64,000 nt of DNA from Arthrobacter dokdonellae (lineage in GTDB: Bacteria > Actinomycetota > Actinomycetes > Actinomycetales > Micrococcaceae). How positions within the stretch are numbered: position 1 is the stretch's first letter; every line of letters begins with the position of its first letter. Positions 7,709-15,763 of the stretch are shown one piece after another. The translations under genes and the position numbers were made by a program. The notes under the pieces were generated by a model that was not told the origin of the DNA, searched no databases, and was given only the letters and a program-made list of their open reading frames with translations. The DNA lies in NCBI RefSeq assembly GCF_003268655.1, contig NZ_CP029642.1, forward strand, positions 2,356,001 through 2,420,000, given 5' to 3'.

Positions 7709-8533
7709 ATGCCGAGTCCGCCGCGGAAGCAACCCAGGCCGCCGTCAGCGGCCCTGCATGAGGCACGGGCGGTCGCCGAATCGTTCGGCACCGACGCGCA
7801 GCGTTATGACCGGGCCCGGCCCAGCTACCCCGAAGAACTTGTTGCGCGGATTCTGGGCGGAAGCCCCGGCCTCACGGTGCTCGACGTCGGTTGCGGCACG
7901 GGCATTGCGGCGCGCCAGTTCCAGGCAGCCGGCTGCACCGTGCTCGGCGTCGAGCCCGACGCGCGGATGGCCGGCTTTGCCCGGGCCGCGGGGCTGCCGG
8001 TCGAGACGGCGACGTTCGAAGCCTGGGAACCGGCAGGGCGGACATTCGACGTCGTCATCGCGGCGCAGTCCTGGCACTGGGTGGATCCGGTGGCCGGTGC
8101 GCTGAAGGCCGCCGAGGTGCTGCGCCCGTCCGGCCGCCTGGCGATCTTCGGGCACGCATTTGAGCCGCCCGCCGAGGTGGCCGAACCGTTTGCCGCCGCC
8201 TTCAGGCGGGCCGCCCCCGATTCGCCCTTGAGCAGCCAGCCTGCCCGCCGCCCCTTGGGGACGTATCAGGCGCTGTACGCCAAGGTGGTCGATTCGATCC
8301 TGGCGACCGGCCGGTTCCGGGAACCGGGGCAATGGCAGTTCGAGTGGGAGCGACCCTACACCCGGGCCCAATGGCTGGACCTGCTGCCCACCACAGGCGG
8401 CCTCACCCGGTTGCCGGCCGCGCAGCTGGCCGACATCCTGGAGGCCGCCGGCAGCGCCGTCGATTCGCTCGGCGGGCACTTCACGATGCACTACACCACC
8501 TTCGCGGCCACGGCGTTGCGCGCGGGAACCTAG
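7709..8533 (+). CDS. Class I SAM-dependent methyltransferase
   Basis: 274 residues from ATG 7709; a longer reading from 7616 would pass through the promoter. The SAM-binding glycine motif is LDVGCGTGIAARQF, followed by the acidic strand end VLGVEPDARM and the post-strand-4 segment FDVVIAAQSWHWVDP, as in the methyltransferase-11/UbiE-like group of YcgJ-type proteins. Substrate cannot be told. Flanking genes (transporter upstream, aldo/keto reductase downstream) give no pathway clue. Confidence 0.85.
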   Translation: MPSPPRKQPRPPSAALHEARAVAESFGTDAQRYDRARPSYPEELVARILGGSPGLTVLDVGCGTGIAARQFQAAGCTVLGVEPDARMAGFARAAGLPVETATFEAWEPAGRTFDVVIAAQSWHWVDPVAGALKAAEVLRPSGRLAIFGHAFEPPAEVAEPFAAAFRRAAPDSPLSSQPARRPLGTYQALYAKVVDSILATGRFREPGQWQFEWERPYTRAQWLDLLPTTGGLTRLPAAQLADILEAAGSAVDSLGGHFTMHYTTFAATALRAGT

Positions 8534-8653
8534 GACCGGCAGGGCCACGCACAGGGAACGTCCGGCAGCCTAAGGTGGATTAAGTGCCGCGGCACCGGCA
8601 GCCTTGCCGCGATCCGCATCTCCGGCACCTCCATCGACCACTTGAGGAGCATC

Positions 8654-9685
8654 ATGCAATACCGCACTTTGGGCAACAGCGGCGCCGTGGTTTCCAACTA
8701 CGCGCTGGGCACCATGACGTTCGGGGCCGAGGCCGCCGAGGACGCCTCCCACGCCATTCTGGACAGCTACGTGGCCGCCGGCGGCAACCTCATTGACACG
8801 GCGGATGTCTACAGCGCCGGGACGTCCGAGAAAATCATTGGCCGGTGGCTCGCGAAGCGCCCCGAGGCACGCGACTCGGTGGTCATCGCCACGAAGGGGC
8901 GTTTCCCCATGGGAGATTCCCCCAACGACGTCGGCACCTCCCGCCGGCATTTGACCCGCGCGCTGGACGATTCCCTCCGGCGTCTGGGCGTGGAGCAGAT
9001 CGACCTCTACCAAATGCACGCCTGGGACCCCATCACGCCGCTGGAAGAGACGCTGCGCTTCCTGCATGACTCAGTGAGCCGCGGCAAGATCGCCTATTAC
9101 GGCTTTTCCAACTTCACGGGCTGGCAGCTGACCAAGGCCGTCCACCTCGCGAGGGCCCACGGCTGGAACACTCCTGTCACCCTGCAGCCGCAGTACAGCC
9201 TGCTGGTCCGCGACATTGAGTCCGAGATTGTTCCGGCGTCGCTGGACGCCGGGATCGGCCTGCTGCCGTGGTCGCCGCTGGGCGGCGGGTGGCTGTCCGG
9301 CAAGTACAAGCGTGACGTGCCGCCGGCGGGGGCAACGCGGCTGGGTGAGAACCCCCAGCGCGGCATGGAGGCCTGGCAGGAACGCAACGACAACCCCCAC
9401 ACCTGGGACGTGATCGGTGCGGTGGACGAGATCGCCAAGGCCCACGATGCCAGCCCGGCCCAGGTGGCGCTGGCGTGGCTGGCCGGGCGGCCCGCCGTCA
9501 CGTCCGTGATCTTGGGCGCCCGCACCACCGACCAGTTGGCGGACAACCTGGCCGCGGCGCAGCTGGAGCTCTCCGATGAGGAAACGCGGAGGCTCGCGGA
9601 GGTGAGCCGGCCCGCTGTCGGCGTGTACCCCTACGGACCCATGGCCCTGGAGCAGCGCAGCCGCAAGATTGCGGGGGGCCGGTAG
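8654..9685 (+). CDS. Aldo/keto reductase
   Basis: 343 residues from ATG 8654 with GAGGAG eight bases upstream. NADPH-dependent carbonyl reductase of the AKR fold. The tetrad is visible: Asp and Tyr in NLIDTADVYSAG, Lys in VVIATKGRF and His in DLYQMHAWD. C-terminal cofactor loop: SVILGARTTDQLADNLAA. Closest in style to the YajO/PdxI-like actinobacterial AKRs. Physiological substrate unknown. Confidence 0.9.
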   Translation: MQYRTLGNSGAVVSNYALGTMTFGAEAAEDASHAILDSYVAAGGNLIDTADVYSAGTSEKIIGRWLAKRPEARDSVVIATKGRFPMGDSPNDVGTSRRHLTRALDDSLRRLGVEQIDLYQMHAWDPITPLEETLRFLHDSVSRGKIAYYGFSNFTGWQLTKAVHLARAHGWNTPVTLQPQYSLLVRDIESEIVPASLDAGIGLLPWSPLGGGWLSGKYKRDVPPAGATRLGENPQRGMEAWQERNDNPHTWDVIGAVDEIAKAHDASPAQVALAWLAGRPAVTSVILGARTTDQLADNLAAAQLELSDEETRRLAEVSRPAVGVYPYGPMALEQRSRKIAGGR

Positions 9686-9739
9686 CCGCCCGAAGTCGCC
9701 ACCAGGCAGGCCACAAGCACCCATGCACAAGGCTGGAGG

Positions 9740-10690
9740 TCAGCCCAGGACCCCGGCTTCCGCCCGTGAAGCCGAGGTCCTGATGGTCAGGGCCCCCGGT
9801 ACCACCGTGACGAGCAGGTGCTTGCCGGAGCCGAAGTGGTCGCCGTCGAGCTGAAACTCCTGCGGGTCGTCCAGGATGATTTCTGCGGACTTGCCGGCCA
9901 GGTACTCCACGGAACGGTTCTTGTCCTGGTTCCGGCCAAACAGGCCCGCCACCACGTTGAACCAGCCGAAGCGCCCGCGTGGTGAGAGGGCCACGAGGTC
10001 CAGCACGCCGTCGTCGACCCTGGCTTGGGGGAAAATTTCCACCCCACCCATCAGCTGCCCGCAGTTTCCCACGAGGACGCTGCGGATCCGGCGCCTGACT
10101 TCGGGCCCGCCGTCGATCCTGATCCGGGCCCGCACCGGCCTGCCCGGCAGGTGCCTGATGCCCGCCTCCACATAGGCCAGCCATCCCACGCGGTCCTTGA
10201 GGCCGTCGACGGTGTTGGCCATGATGGCCGCGTCATAGCCAAGGCCGGCCATGACGAGGAAGAGCTGGCCGTCCTCCGCGTGGTCAAGGTGCGCCTTGAC
10301 CGCGTCGACGGCGATGTCCGCGCCGGCAAGGACGTCGCGGGCTGCGCCGATGGGGTCGGCCACGCCGATGCCCAGGTTGCGGGCCAGCAGGTTCCCCGTC
10401 CCCAGCGGGATCAGGCCCATGGCTGTCCCGGTTCCCGCGAGCACCTCCGCCACACAGCGGACGGTGCCGTCGCCGCCGGCGGCAATGACGACGTCGGCCC
10501 CGGATTCCAGGGCCTGCCGCGCCTGCCACGCGCCGGGGTCGTCCTCGGTGGTTTCCAGCCAAAGCGGCTCGGCCCAGCCTTCCTCGCGGCAGAGGGCCTG
10601 AAATTCCGCCCGAAAACCGTTGCCGGGGGACTTGACGGGGTTGATGACGACGGCGGCGAGCCTGGCCGGCCCGTGGCTATTCGCTGTCAT
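9740..10690 (-). CDS. Diacylglycerol kinase-family lipid kinase
   Basis: 316 residues from ATG 10690, with AAAGGA upstream and a TAGGCT -10-like element at 10731-10736. The kinase catalytic domain shows GGDGT at residues 72-76 and LGTGNLLARN around 96-105, the two nucleotide-binding loops of DgkB/YegS/sphingosine-kinase-like enzymes. The C-terminal beta-rich half ends in FQLDGDHFGSGKHL. Likely phosphorylates a membrane lipid. The 3' end overlaps a 13-bp-stem hairpin (9748-9780) that may terminate transcription towards the convergent aldo/keto reductase. Confidence 0.9.
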   Translation of the reverse strand: MTANSHGPARLAAVVINPVKSPGNGFRAEFQALCREEGWAEPLWLETTEDDPGAWQARQALESGADVVIAAGGDGTVRCVAEVLAGTGTAMGLIPLGTGNLLARNLGIGVADPIGAARDVLAGADIAVDAVKAHLDHAEDGQLFLVMAGLGYDAAIMANTVDGLKDRVGWLAYVEAGIRHLPGRPVRARIRIDGGPEVRRRIRSVLVGNCGQLMGGVEIFPQARVDDGVLDLVALSPRGRFGWFNVVAGLFGRNQDKNRSVEYLAGKSAEIILDDPQEFQLDGDHFGSGKHLLVTVVPGALTIRTSASRAEAGVLG

Positions 10691-10809
10691 GGCGTCCTTT
10701 GCGGAAGAGGGGGAGTTGTACCTGACCCTGAGCCTAGCCGCTTTCAGCGGGCAGCGTGGTGCGGCAAGCCCGTTCGGGACCGGGACGGTTGGGGTCCGCC
10801 GCAGGGGAT

Positions 10810-11493
10810 TCAGGCGGACAGGTGGTGGCCGTCGGTGCCGTGGTGGAGAAACTTGTCGGGCCCGCCGCGGGGACGGGGCCGCGAATCGAGCCAGGCCTCC
10901 AGTCCGTCGTGATCGCGCCTGTCCAATTCATCGAGATAGGCCTGCCGCAGGGCGACGATGTACGCCTGGAGTGCCAGGGTGGGTGCGACTTCGAGCCACC
11001 GATAGCTCCCGCGCCAGGCCTGGCAAATGTCCGCGTCGTCAAGCGCCTGGACAGAAGGCGCGAAGGTGGCTGCCTGGACCGGGATGTCCGGCACGCCTGC
11101 AGACTCGGCCGCACCGGGCGCCGGGCGCCCGTCTGCGTCCGGGCTGGGCGGTGTGTGCCGAAGCAAGCGCTCGATGGCCCATGGCGACGTGACCGCCGCC
11201 ACCAGAATAAGGGCCCAAACCCATCCGTTGAGGACCACCGTGAATCCGGCCACGGCCAAGACCGCAACCCCGGCGGACAGGGCATTCATGCCGGCCTTTC
11301 GCATCGTGCGGGCCTTGGGCGCCGGTACATCGGCCGCTGTACGGCGGGCATACGTCAGGACACACCCCACCACGGCACCAGTGCACCACAGCGCCACCGC
11401 TGACGCCAACGGATAGATGAGCACCGCCAGGCAGGCACCCACCACGGCGACGGACCGGCACAGCAACAACCAGGCACATCGATACTGGTTCAT
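10810..11493 (-). CDS. Hypothetical membrane protein
   Basis: 227 residues. The first ~115 carry four hydrophobic segments in two pairs (SVAVVGACLAVLIYPLASAV, ALWCTGAVVGCVLTYA; NALSAGVAVLAVAGFTVVL, GWVWALILVAAVTSPWAI). The remaining ~110 residues are soluble, acidic to neutral and His-rich at the end (HHGTDGHHLSA). I recognise no domain. It lies 119 bp upstream of the lipid kinase on the same strand and could be cotranscribed. Confidence 0.6.
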   Translation of the reverse strand: MNQYRCAWLLLCRSVAVVGACLAVLIYPLASAVALWCTGAVVGCVLTYARRTAADVPAPKARTMRKAGMNALSAGVAVLAVAGFTVVLNGWVWALILVAAVTSPWAIERLLRHTPPSPDADGRPAPGAAESAGVPDIPVQAATFAPSVQALDDADICQAWRGSYRWLEVAPTLALQAYIVALRQAYLDELDRRDHDGLEAWLDSRPRPRGGPDKFLHHGTDGHHLSA

Positions 11494-11712
11494 GTGGCCG
11501 CACCGCCCCGCGCATGTTTCGGGGCCTGTCCGGCAGGCGCCGGTTCTCGGGCCGTGCCGGGGGAGGATAAGGCGGCTGCGTCGCTGCTAATCATCATGAT
11601 GCGTCCCTTGGATAATTCTGCCTAAGGCAGTCCGCATGGTGCCTGGGGCATCAATTCAAGATTACGCGCCTGCCAATCATGCGGAAAGGGAACCGATGAG
11701 ACTCACAGAAAT

Positions 11713-11748
11713 CCACCGGCATGCGGCCGGTGGAGGCCGGGCCGCATG
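11713..11748 (-). terminator. Hairpin(s) downstream of the FBP-domain gene
   Basis: CCACCGGC/GCCGGTGG (11713-11733) competes with GCATGCGGCC/GGCCGCATGC (11720-11748), just past the stop of the minus-strand gene. Two mutually exclusive stems of this kind could act as a terminator. Confidence 0.5.
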
Positions 11749-11756
11749 CCGCACCG

Positions 11757-12239
11757 CTACTTTTCGTCGTTGATTCGTTGCACAAAGTTCTCGAAGTTGC
11801 CGCGCAGCTCCACAATCCGCCGCTTCCGCCCCGACTCCAAGTCAAACCCGGGGTAAGGGAGTGGCGGCAGGCGGCGGGCATTGGCGGAGCATTCGAACCC
11901 TGCGCAAACCAGCGTGCTGACAGTGTTGCCGTTGCGGCCTGCCTTGCCGGCACGCTTGGCATTGAAATACACCACGTCGTTGGGCAGCAGCACGTCCTCA
12001 CACCACGAGCACTGGGGCCGCGAACGCGTCCTGCCGTTCACCTCCCGGAGCATGACGCCCACCAGCCGGCCGGCCGAAACGCCGACGACGTAGCCGACGG
12101 CGGGCAGCTTGGCGTCGCGCCAGCCCAGAAAGTCCAGGCTGCTCCAGTCAAGGGCGCCAAAGTCGTCCGGCAGGGTCAGCTCGGTCCGCTCGCGGCGGGA
12201 GGCGTTGATAAAGGATTCCCGAAGGTCGGGTTCGGTCAT
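11757..12239 (-). CDS. FBP-domain (FusB-like treble-clef zinc finger) protein
   Basis: 160 residues from ATG 12239 (ATG 12248 is an alternative three codons upstream). The C-terminal half has a four-cysteine zinc finger, C-x2-C in RPQCSWCEDVLL and C-x4-C in LVCAGFECSANAR, in the layout of the EF-G-binding FusB/FBP C-terminal domain. The N-terminal part (LPDDFGALDWSSLDFLGWRD) matches actinobacterial FBP proteins. Likely binds EF-G or the ribosome; involvement in fusidic acid tolerance is known for FusB but is not shown by this sequence. Confidence 0.75.
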   Translation of the reverse strand: MTEPDLRESFINASRRERTELTLPDDFGALDWSSLDFLGWRDAKLPAVGYVVGVSAGRLVGVMLREVNGRTRSRPQCSWCEDVLLPNDVVYFNAKRAGKAGRNGNTVSTLVCAGFECSANARRLPPLPYPGFDLESGRKRRIVELRGNFENFVQRINDEK

Positions 12240-12610
12240 GGGAAGCATGGGATTGCCTAGTCTGTTTTGCCCAGACGCCCAGAAGGGGCACGCAAGCGGC
12301 CGCGGCTGGACACGGGGCGTTGATCGGATGGACCGGGCCGGGATCGTCAGCGTCCCCCAGGCCCGGGGCGCGGACCGTGCACGCCGCATCGCGGCGCGGC
12401 TGGACCACCGGAAGGGAAACGGCGCTATCTGGCGTCGGCGAACACAACGCCGACAACCTCCGAACGCCCCGCGGGCACCGTGTAACAGACAGGCAGACTC
12501 ACGTCGAAAAGCATACACCCGCTCCGGTCTGTTGGGGCCCGGGAGTCGCGGCCGGGGGATAATGGCACCAGCCGGTGGCCGTGCCACCTCACGCCCATCA
12601 AAGGAGCACC
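12240..12610. other. 371-bp intergenic region between divergent genes
   Basis: No credible coding frame or RNA gene seen. It must hold the promoters of the FBP gene (minus) and yqeY (plus). A GATAAT box at 12558-12563 lies 48 bp before yqeY but has no well-spaced -35. Confidence 0.5.
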
Positions 12611-13081
12611 ATGTCCACTCTCAAGCAGCAGTTGAAGGCCGACGTCGTCGCGCACATGAAGGACGGCAACAAGGTCGCGCTGGCGACAGTCCGCAACGTT
12701 CTGGGAGAGATTGAAACCCGGGAGAAGTCCGGCAAGGCCCCTGTGGAGCTCGACGACCTTCAGGTGACCTTCCTCCTGCAAAAGGAAGCCGCCAAGCGCC
12801 GCGAGACGGCCGCCATTTACACGGAAGCCGGCGAAGCCGCGCGCGCGGAGGCCGAGATTGCCGAGGCCGAGGTCATCGAAACATACCTGCCCCGGCCGCT
12901 GTCGGATGCTGAGGCCGAGGGAATTGTCCAGGACGTCATCGCTGAGCTCGAAGCGGCCGGTGAGCCGCTGACGTTGCGCCAGATGGGCCAGGCCATGAAG
13001 TCGATCACGCCCAGGATTGCCGGCCGCTTTGACGGCAAGGCGGTCTCCGACATGGTCCGCCGGCGCCTGGCGGGTCAGTGA
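12611..13081 (+). CDS. yqeY: GatB/YqeY domain protein
   Basis: 156 residues from ATG 12611 with AAGGAG four bases upstream. The all-helical YqeY fold is recognised from SVRNVL-like ATVRNVLGEIETREKSG, the repeat of KRRETAAIYTEAG and the tail LRQMGQAMKSITPRIAGRFDGKAVSDMVRRRL, which resembles the tRNA-binding tail of GatB. Function in cells is poorly defined. Confidence 0.92.
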   Translation: MSTLKQQLKADVVAHMKDGNKVALATVRNVLGEIETREKSGKAPVELDDLQVTFLLQKEAAKRRETAAIYTEAGEAARAEAEIAEAEVIETYLPRPLSDAEAEGIVQDVIAELEAAGEPLTLRQMGQAMKSITPRIAGRFDGKAVSDMVRRRLAGQ

Positions 13082-13259
13082 TCGACCAGGCGGATCACCT
13101 GCGCGCCTCGATGGCGGACTGGTTGCCGCTTCAAAATCCATCGAGTGGATTATTGCGGGAACTTCCGTAGGATCAAACGTGGGCTGCACAGGACGGCCGC
13201 CCGCGCGGCCTTCGCACCGCGCAGCCGAGGCGACCCACGACGAACGCCTGAAGGACCCC

Positions 13260-14511
13260 ATGATCCTCACTCTCATCCCCTTGTTCATTGGGCAGGCCGC
13301 ACTGGTTGGGCTGCTGCTCGCCGCCGCCGTCATCTCCCGGATGGCCCTGCACATCGCCAGCCCCGGCCAGGCCCTGGTCATCTCCTCCAGGGACAACAAA
13401 AGCCAGCCGGACCCCAACACCCAGCGCGTGGTGTTTGGCCGGATCTTCATCAACCCGTTCACCCAGCGCGCCTATCTGTCGCTGGCCTCACGCCAGGTGT
13501 CGCTGACGATCGAGGGCATTTCGCAGAACGGCAGCAAGCTCCACCTCACGGGCGTGGCGCAGGTCAAGGTCGGCGGCGGCGCCGATTCGGTCCGCAAGGC
13601 GGCCCAGCGCTTCCTGAACCAGCAGGACGCCATCGACCACTACACGCAGGAAACGCTGTCCGGTTCGCTGCACTCCATCGTGGGCACGCTGACGGTGGAG
13701 TCCATCATCAAGGACCACGCCAGCTTTGCCTAGAGCGTGAAGGAGGAGGACGAGCACTCCATGCACAACCAGGGCCTGGTCATCGACACGTTCCAGATCC
13801 AGTCCGTGGACGACTTCTCCGGGTACCTGGACAACTTGGGCCGCCCCGAGGCGGCCCTTGCCGAAAAACGGGCCAAAATGGCCGAGGCCCAGTCGCTGCA
13901 GGAGGCTGAACAGGCCACGGCGATCGCCGAAGAGCAGGTGGCGCTGGCCCAGCAGCAGCTGATCATCAAGCGGGCGGAACTGAAGGAGGTGGCCGACGTC
14001 CGCCAGGCCCGGGCGGACGCGGCCGGCCCGTTGGCCGCCGCCCAGCAAAACGAGCAGGTCATCATCCACGACCAGCAGGTGGCCCTGCGCCGTGCCGAAC
14101 TGCGCGAAAAGGAGCTCGACACGGAGGTCCGCATGCCGGTCGACGCCGAGAAGTACCGGCTCATCCAGCTGGCCGACGCGAAACTGGAGGAACGCCGTCG
14201 CGCTTCGGAGGCGGCCGAGATCGAGGCAACGGTGGAACTGGCCAAGCGCAAGCTCACCGCCGAGGGCGACCGCGTCGCAGCCGAAGCGGATGCCGCGTCG
14301 AACATGGCCCGCGGTAATGCCGACGCCGCCGTCATCGAGGCCAAGGGCCAGGCCGAGGGCGCCGTCATCAAGTTCCTGGGCCAGCCCGAGGCCGAGTCCA
14401 CGGAAGCCAGGGGGCTGGCCGGTGCCGCGGGAATAGCCGCGCAGGCCGAGGCCTACGAGAAGGTCAACGAGGCTGGCCGCCATCCTCAGCAAGGTCCTGG
14501 AGGTACTGCAC
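13260..14511 (+). pseudogene. Flotillin/SPFH-family gene broken by an in-frame amber codon and a 3' frameshift
   Basis: From ATG 13260 (AAGGA upstream) the frame encodes a membrane segment (LTLIPLFIGQAALVGLLLAAAVI) and an SPFH domain (TLTVESIIKDHASFA), then meets TAG at 13731-13733. The same frame continues with VKEE..HNQGLVIDTFQIQSV and the long Ala/Glu coiled coil of YuaG/FloT proteins. The amber codon replaces what is normally a Gln (CAG to TAG). Near 14472-14480 the flotillin tail (AAILSKVLEVL) is found only after a 1-base frame change, consistent with a 4-base insertion, and the C-terminus past 14511 is missing. Flotillins organise lipid microdomains; this copy should be non-functional unless the stop is read through. 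Confidence 0.85.
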
Positions 14512-14599
14512 GGCCGGGGACCTCGACGCGGTCTGGAAGCTGGCGGCCCAGGCCCGTGGCAACGGGCCATCCACCCGCTGCCACAGGCAGCTGGGCAGG

Positions 14600-14653
14600 C
14601 AAACGGCCCTTGTCATTCCCGGCACACAAACGGCACTTGTCATTCCCGGCACA
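14600..14653. repeat. 27-bp tandem repeat, two copies
   Basis: Unit CAAACGGCnCTTGTCATTCC plus CGGCACA; copies 14600-14626 and 14627-14653 differ at one base (C/A). It lies in the decayed 3' region of the flotillin gene. Confidence 0.9.
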
Positions 14654-14743
14654 CAGGAGTGAACTGGAGGGAGGGCGATGGCTGCGTTTGTGTGGGAGCG
14701 GTTGAGCCCTGTGCAAGTTTGCAGAACAACCCAGGAGGTACCC

Positions 14744-14983
14744 ATGCCCACTGCAACGCTTGAGAAGAAGGCCGTCCGGCGATCTGTCTACCACGTGCGT
14801 CCGTGCGACGGCGCGGACGGGATGAAGTGGGAACTCCACAAGTTCCGCACCACCCAGCACGAGCAGTTCCACAGCCAAAAGGAAGCCGTCGCGGCGGCGC
14901 ACGCCGAGTGCGGCGACAGGCCGTCGCACATAGTGATGCACGCCCTGGACGGGCACGCCTACCGGGAGTACGACATCAACTGA
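14744..14983 (+). CDS. DUF2188 domain protein
   Basis: 79 residues from ATG 14744, which follows GGAGG by six bases. Pattern: YHVRPCDGADGMKWELHK, then QKEAVAAAHAECGD and a C-terminal HALDGHAYREYDIN, the arrangement of DUF2188 proteins (query-like 'KxEAxxxAkelAk' helix between two beta hairpins). Small soluble protein of unknown function. Confidence 0.8.
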   Translation: MPTATLEKKAVRRSVYHVRPCDGADGMKWELHKFRTTQHEQFHSQKEAVAAAHAECGDRPSHIVMHALDGHAYREYDIN

Positions 14984-15003
14984 CCGGTAGCGGCGGCAAC
15001 AAG

Positions 15004-15040
15004 GGAAGGGGCACCGCCGGACGTGCGCGGTGCCCTTTCC
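15004..15040. terminator. Bidirectional terminator between DUF2188 and coxG
   Basis: 14-bp stem GGAAGGGGCACCGC (15004-15017) with GCGGTGCCCTTTCC (15027-15040), one G-U pair, between convergent genes; followed by TT on the plus strand. Confidence 0.75.
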
Positions 15041-15046
15041 TTGCGC

Positions 15047-15742
15047 CTACGGGCGTCGGCCCTTGCGCCTGCCAAGGCAGACGCCCAGGGCGATTGCGCC
15101 GAGCACTGCCAGGGCCGCCGGGGCGAAGCGTTTGGCGAGGACCGGCCACATGGCCGGGCCCAAGTCCAGCTCCGTTGCCGTTGATTGGGACGGCGCCTGC
15201 GCTGGTGCCGGTGGTTGAGCTTGTCGAATTCCGGTCTCCTGGGTCTCGCTCCCCATCCGCGCTTCCTCCGGAGGCACGTCCACCGGCGGCTCCTCAACCG
15301 GCTGGCCCACCTTGTCGATGACGCACTGCACGAACTGCTCCAGCAGTTTGTCCGAGATGTCCTGGATGACGCCGCGGCCAAACTGCGCCGGCTTGCCGGT
15401 GACGTTCATGTCCGTGCTGACATCCACCGTCGTGCCGCCCCCGTCGGCCGCCAGGACGGCGGTGACGGTGGCCCCCGCCGTGCCGTTGCCGCGCTTGTCC
15501 TTCCCCTGCGCCTCGATGACCACCGTGTGCGTGGCCTCGTCGCGGGTGGTGAACTCGCCCTTGCCGGAGTAGACCATGGCAATGGGCCCCAGCTTGACCT
15601 TGACCGTCCCGGTGAACGTGTCTCCCTCCACGGAGGTGAGGACCGCGCCGGGAAAGCAGGGGGCAATCTCCTCCAACTGGTTGAAGGCGTGCCACGTATC
15701 CGCCAGCGGGCTGGGAACGCTGAAATGGTGCTTGAGTTCCAT
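15047..15742 (-). CDS. coxG: CoxG-like SRPBCC protein with C-terminal membrane anchor
   Basis: 231 residues. Residues 1-150 are the CoxG/SRPBCC helix-grip fold (MELKHHFSVPSPLADTWHAFNQLEEIAPCFPGA, GTVKVKLGPI, FGRGVIQDISDKLLEQF). A Pro/Ala linker leads to one hydrophobic helix (APAALAVLGAIALGVCLG) and a basic tail, a C-tail anchor consistent with the proposed membrane recruitment of CO dehydrogenase by CoxG. The linker contains a palindromic repeat fragment (15208-15248) read as SETQETGIRQAQPP. Last gene of the cox cluster. Confidence 0.85.
   Translation of the reverse strand: MELKHHFSVPSPLADTWHAFNQLEEIAPCFPGAVLTSVEGDTFTGTVKVKLGPIAMVYSGKGEFTTRDEATHTVVIEAQGKDKRGNGTAGATVTAVLAADGGGTTVDVSTDMNVTGKPAQFGRGVIQDISDKLLEQFVQCVIDKVGQPVEEPPVDVPPEEARMGSETQETGIRQAQPPAPAQAPSQSTATELDLGPAMWPVLAKRFAPAALAVLGAIALGVCLGRRKGRRP
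15208..15248. repeat. Dispersed palindromic repeat fragment inside coxG
   Basis: The plus strand reads CCGGTGGTTGAGCTTGTCGA then ATTCCGGTCTCC. The core CCGGTGGTYGAGC..GTCGA recurs (complement strand) at the SDR start near 43953-43988. From memory, such units are common between genes in Arthrobacter-like genomes. Confidence 0.55.
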
Positions 15743-15763
15743 GGTTTCCCGTCCGTCCCGGCC

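Noticed and set aside
8571..8586. Leaderless GTG gene upstream of the aldo/keto reductase (TAAGGT then GTG 8584)
   Set aside because: The resulting frame overlaps the reductase out of frame with no protein-like character; more likely a 5' untranslated region.
9748..9780. Independent terminator after the aldo/keto reductase
   Set aside because: The 13-bp-stem hairpin lies within the coding end of the lipid kinase; it may act in termination but I could not separate that from codon-driven symmetry.
12532..12563. Promoter for yqeY (TTGGGG and GATAAT)
   Set aside because: The 20-bp spacer is too long and the -35 is poor; only the -10 is mentioned.
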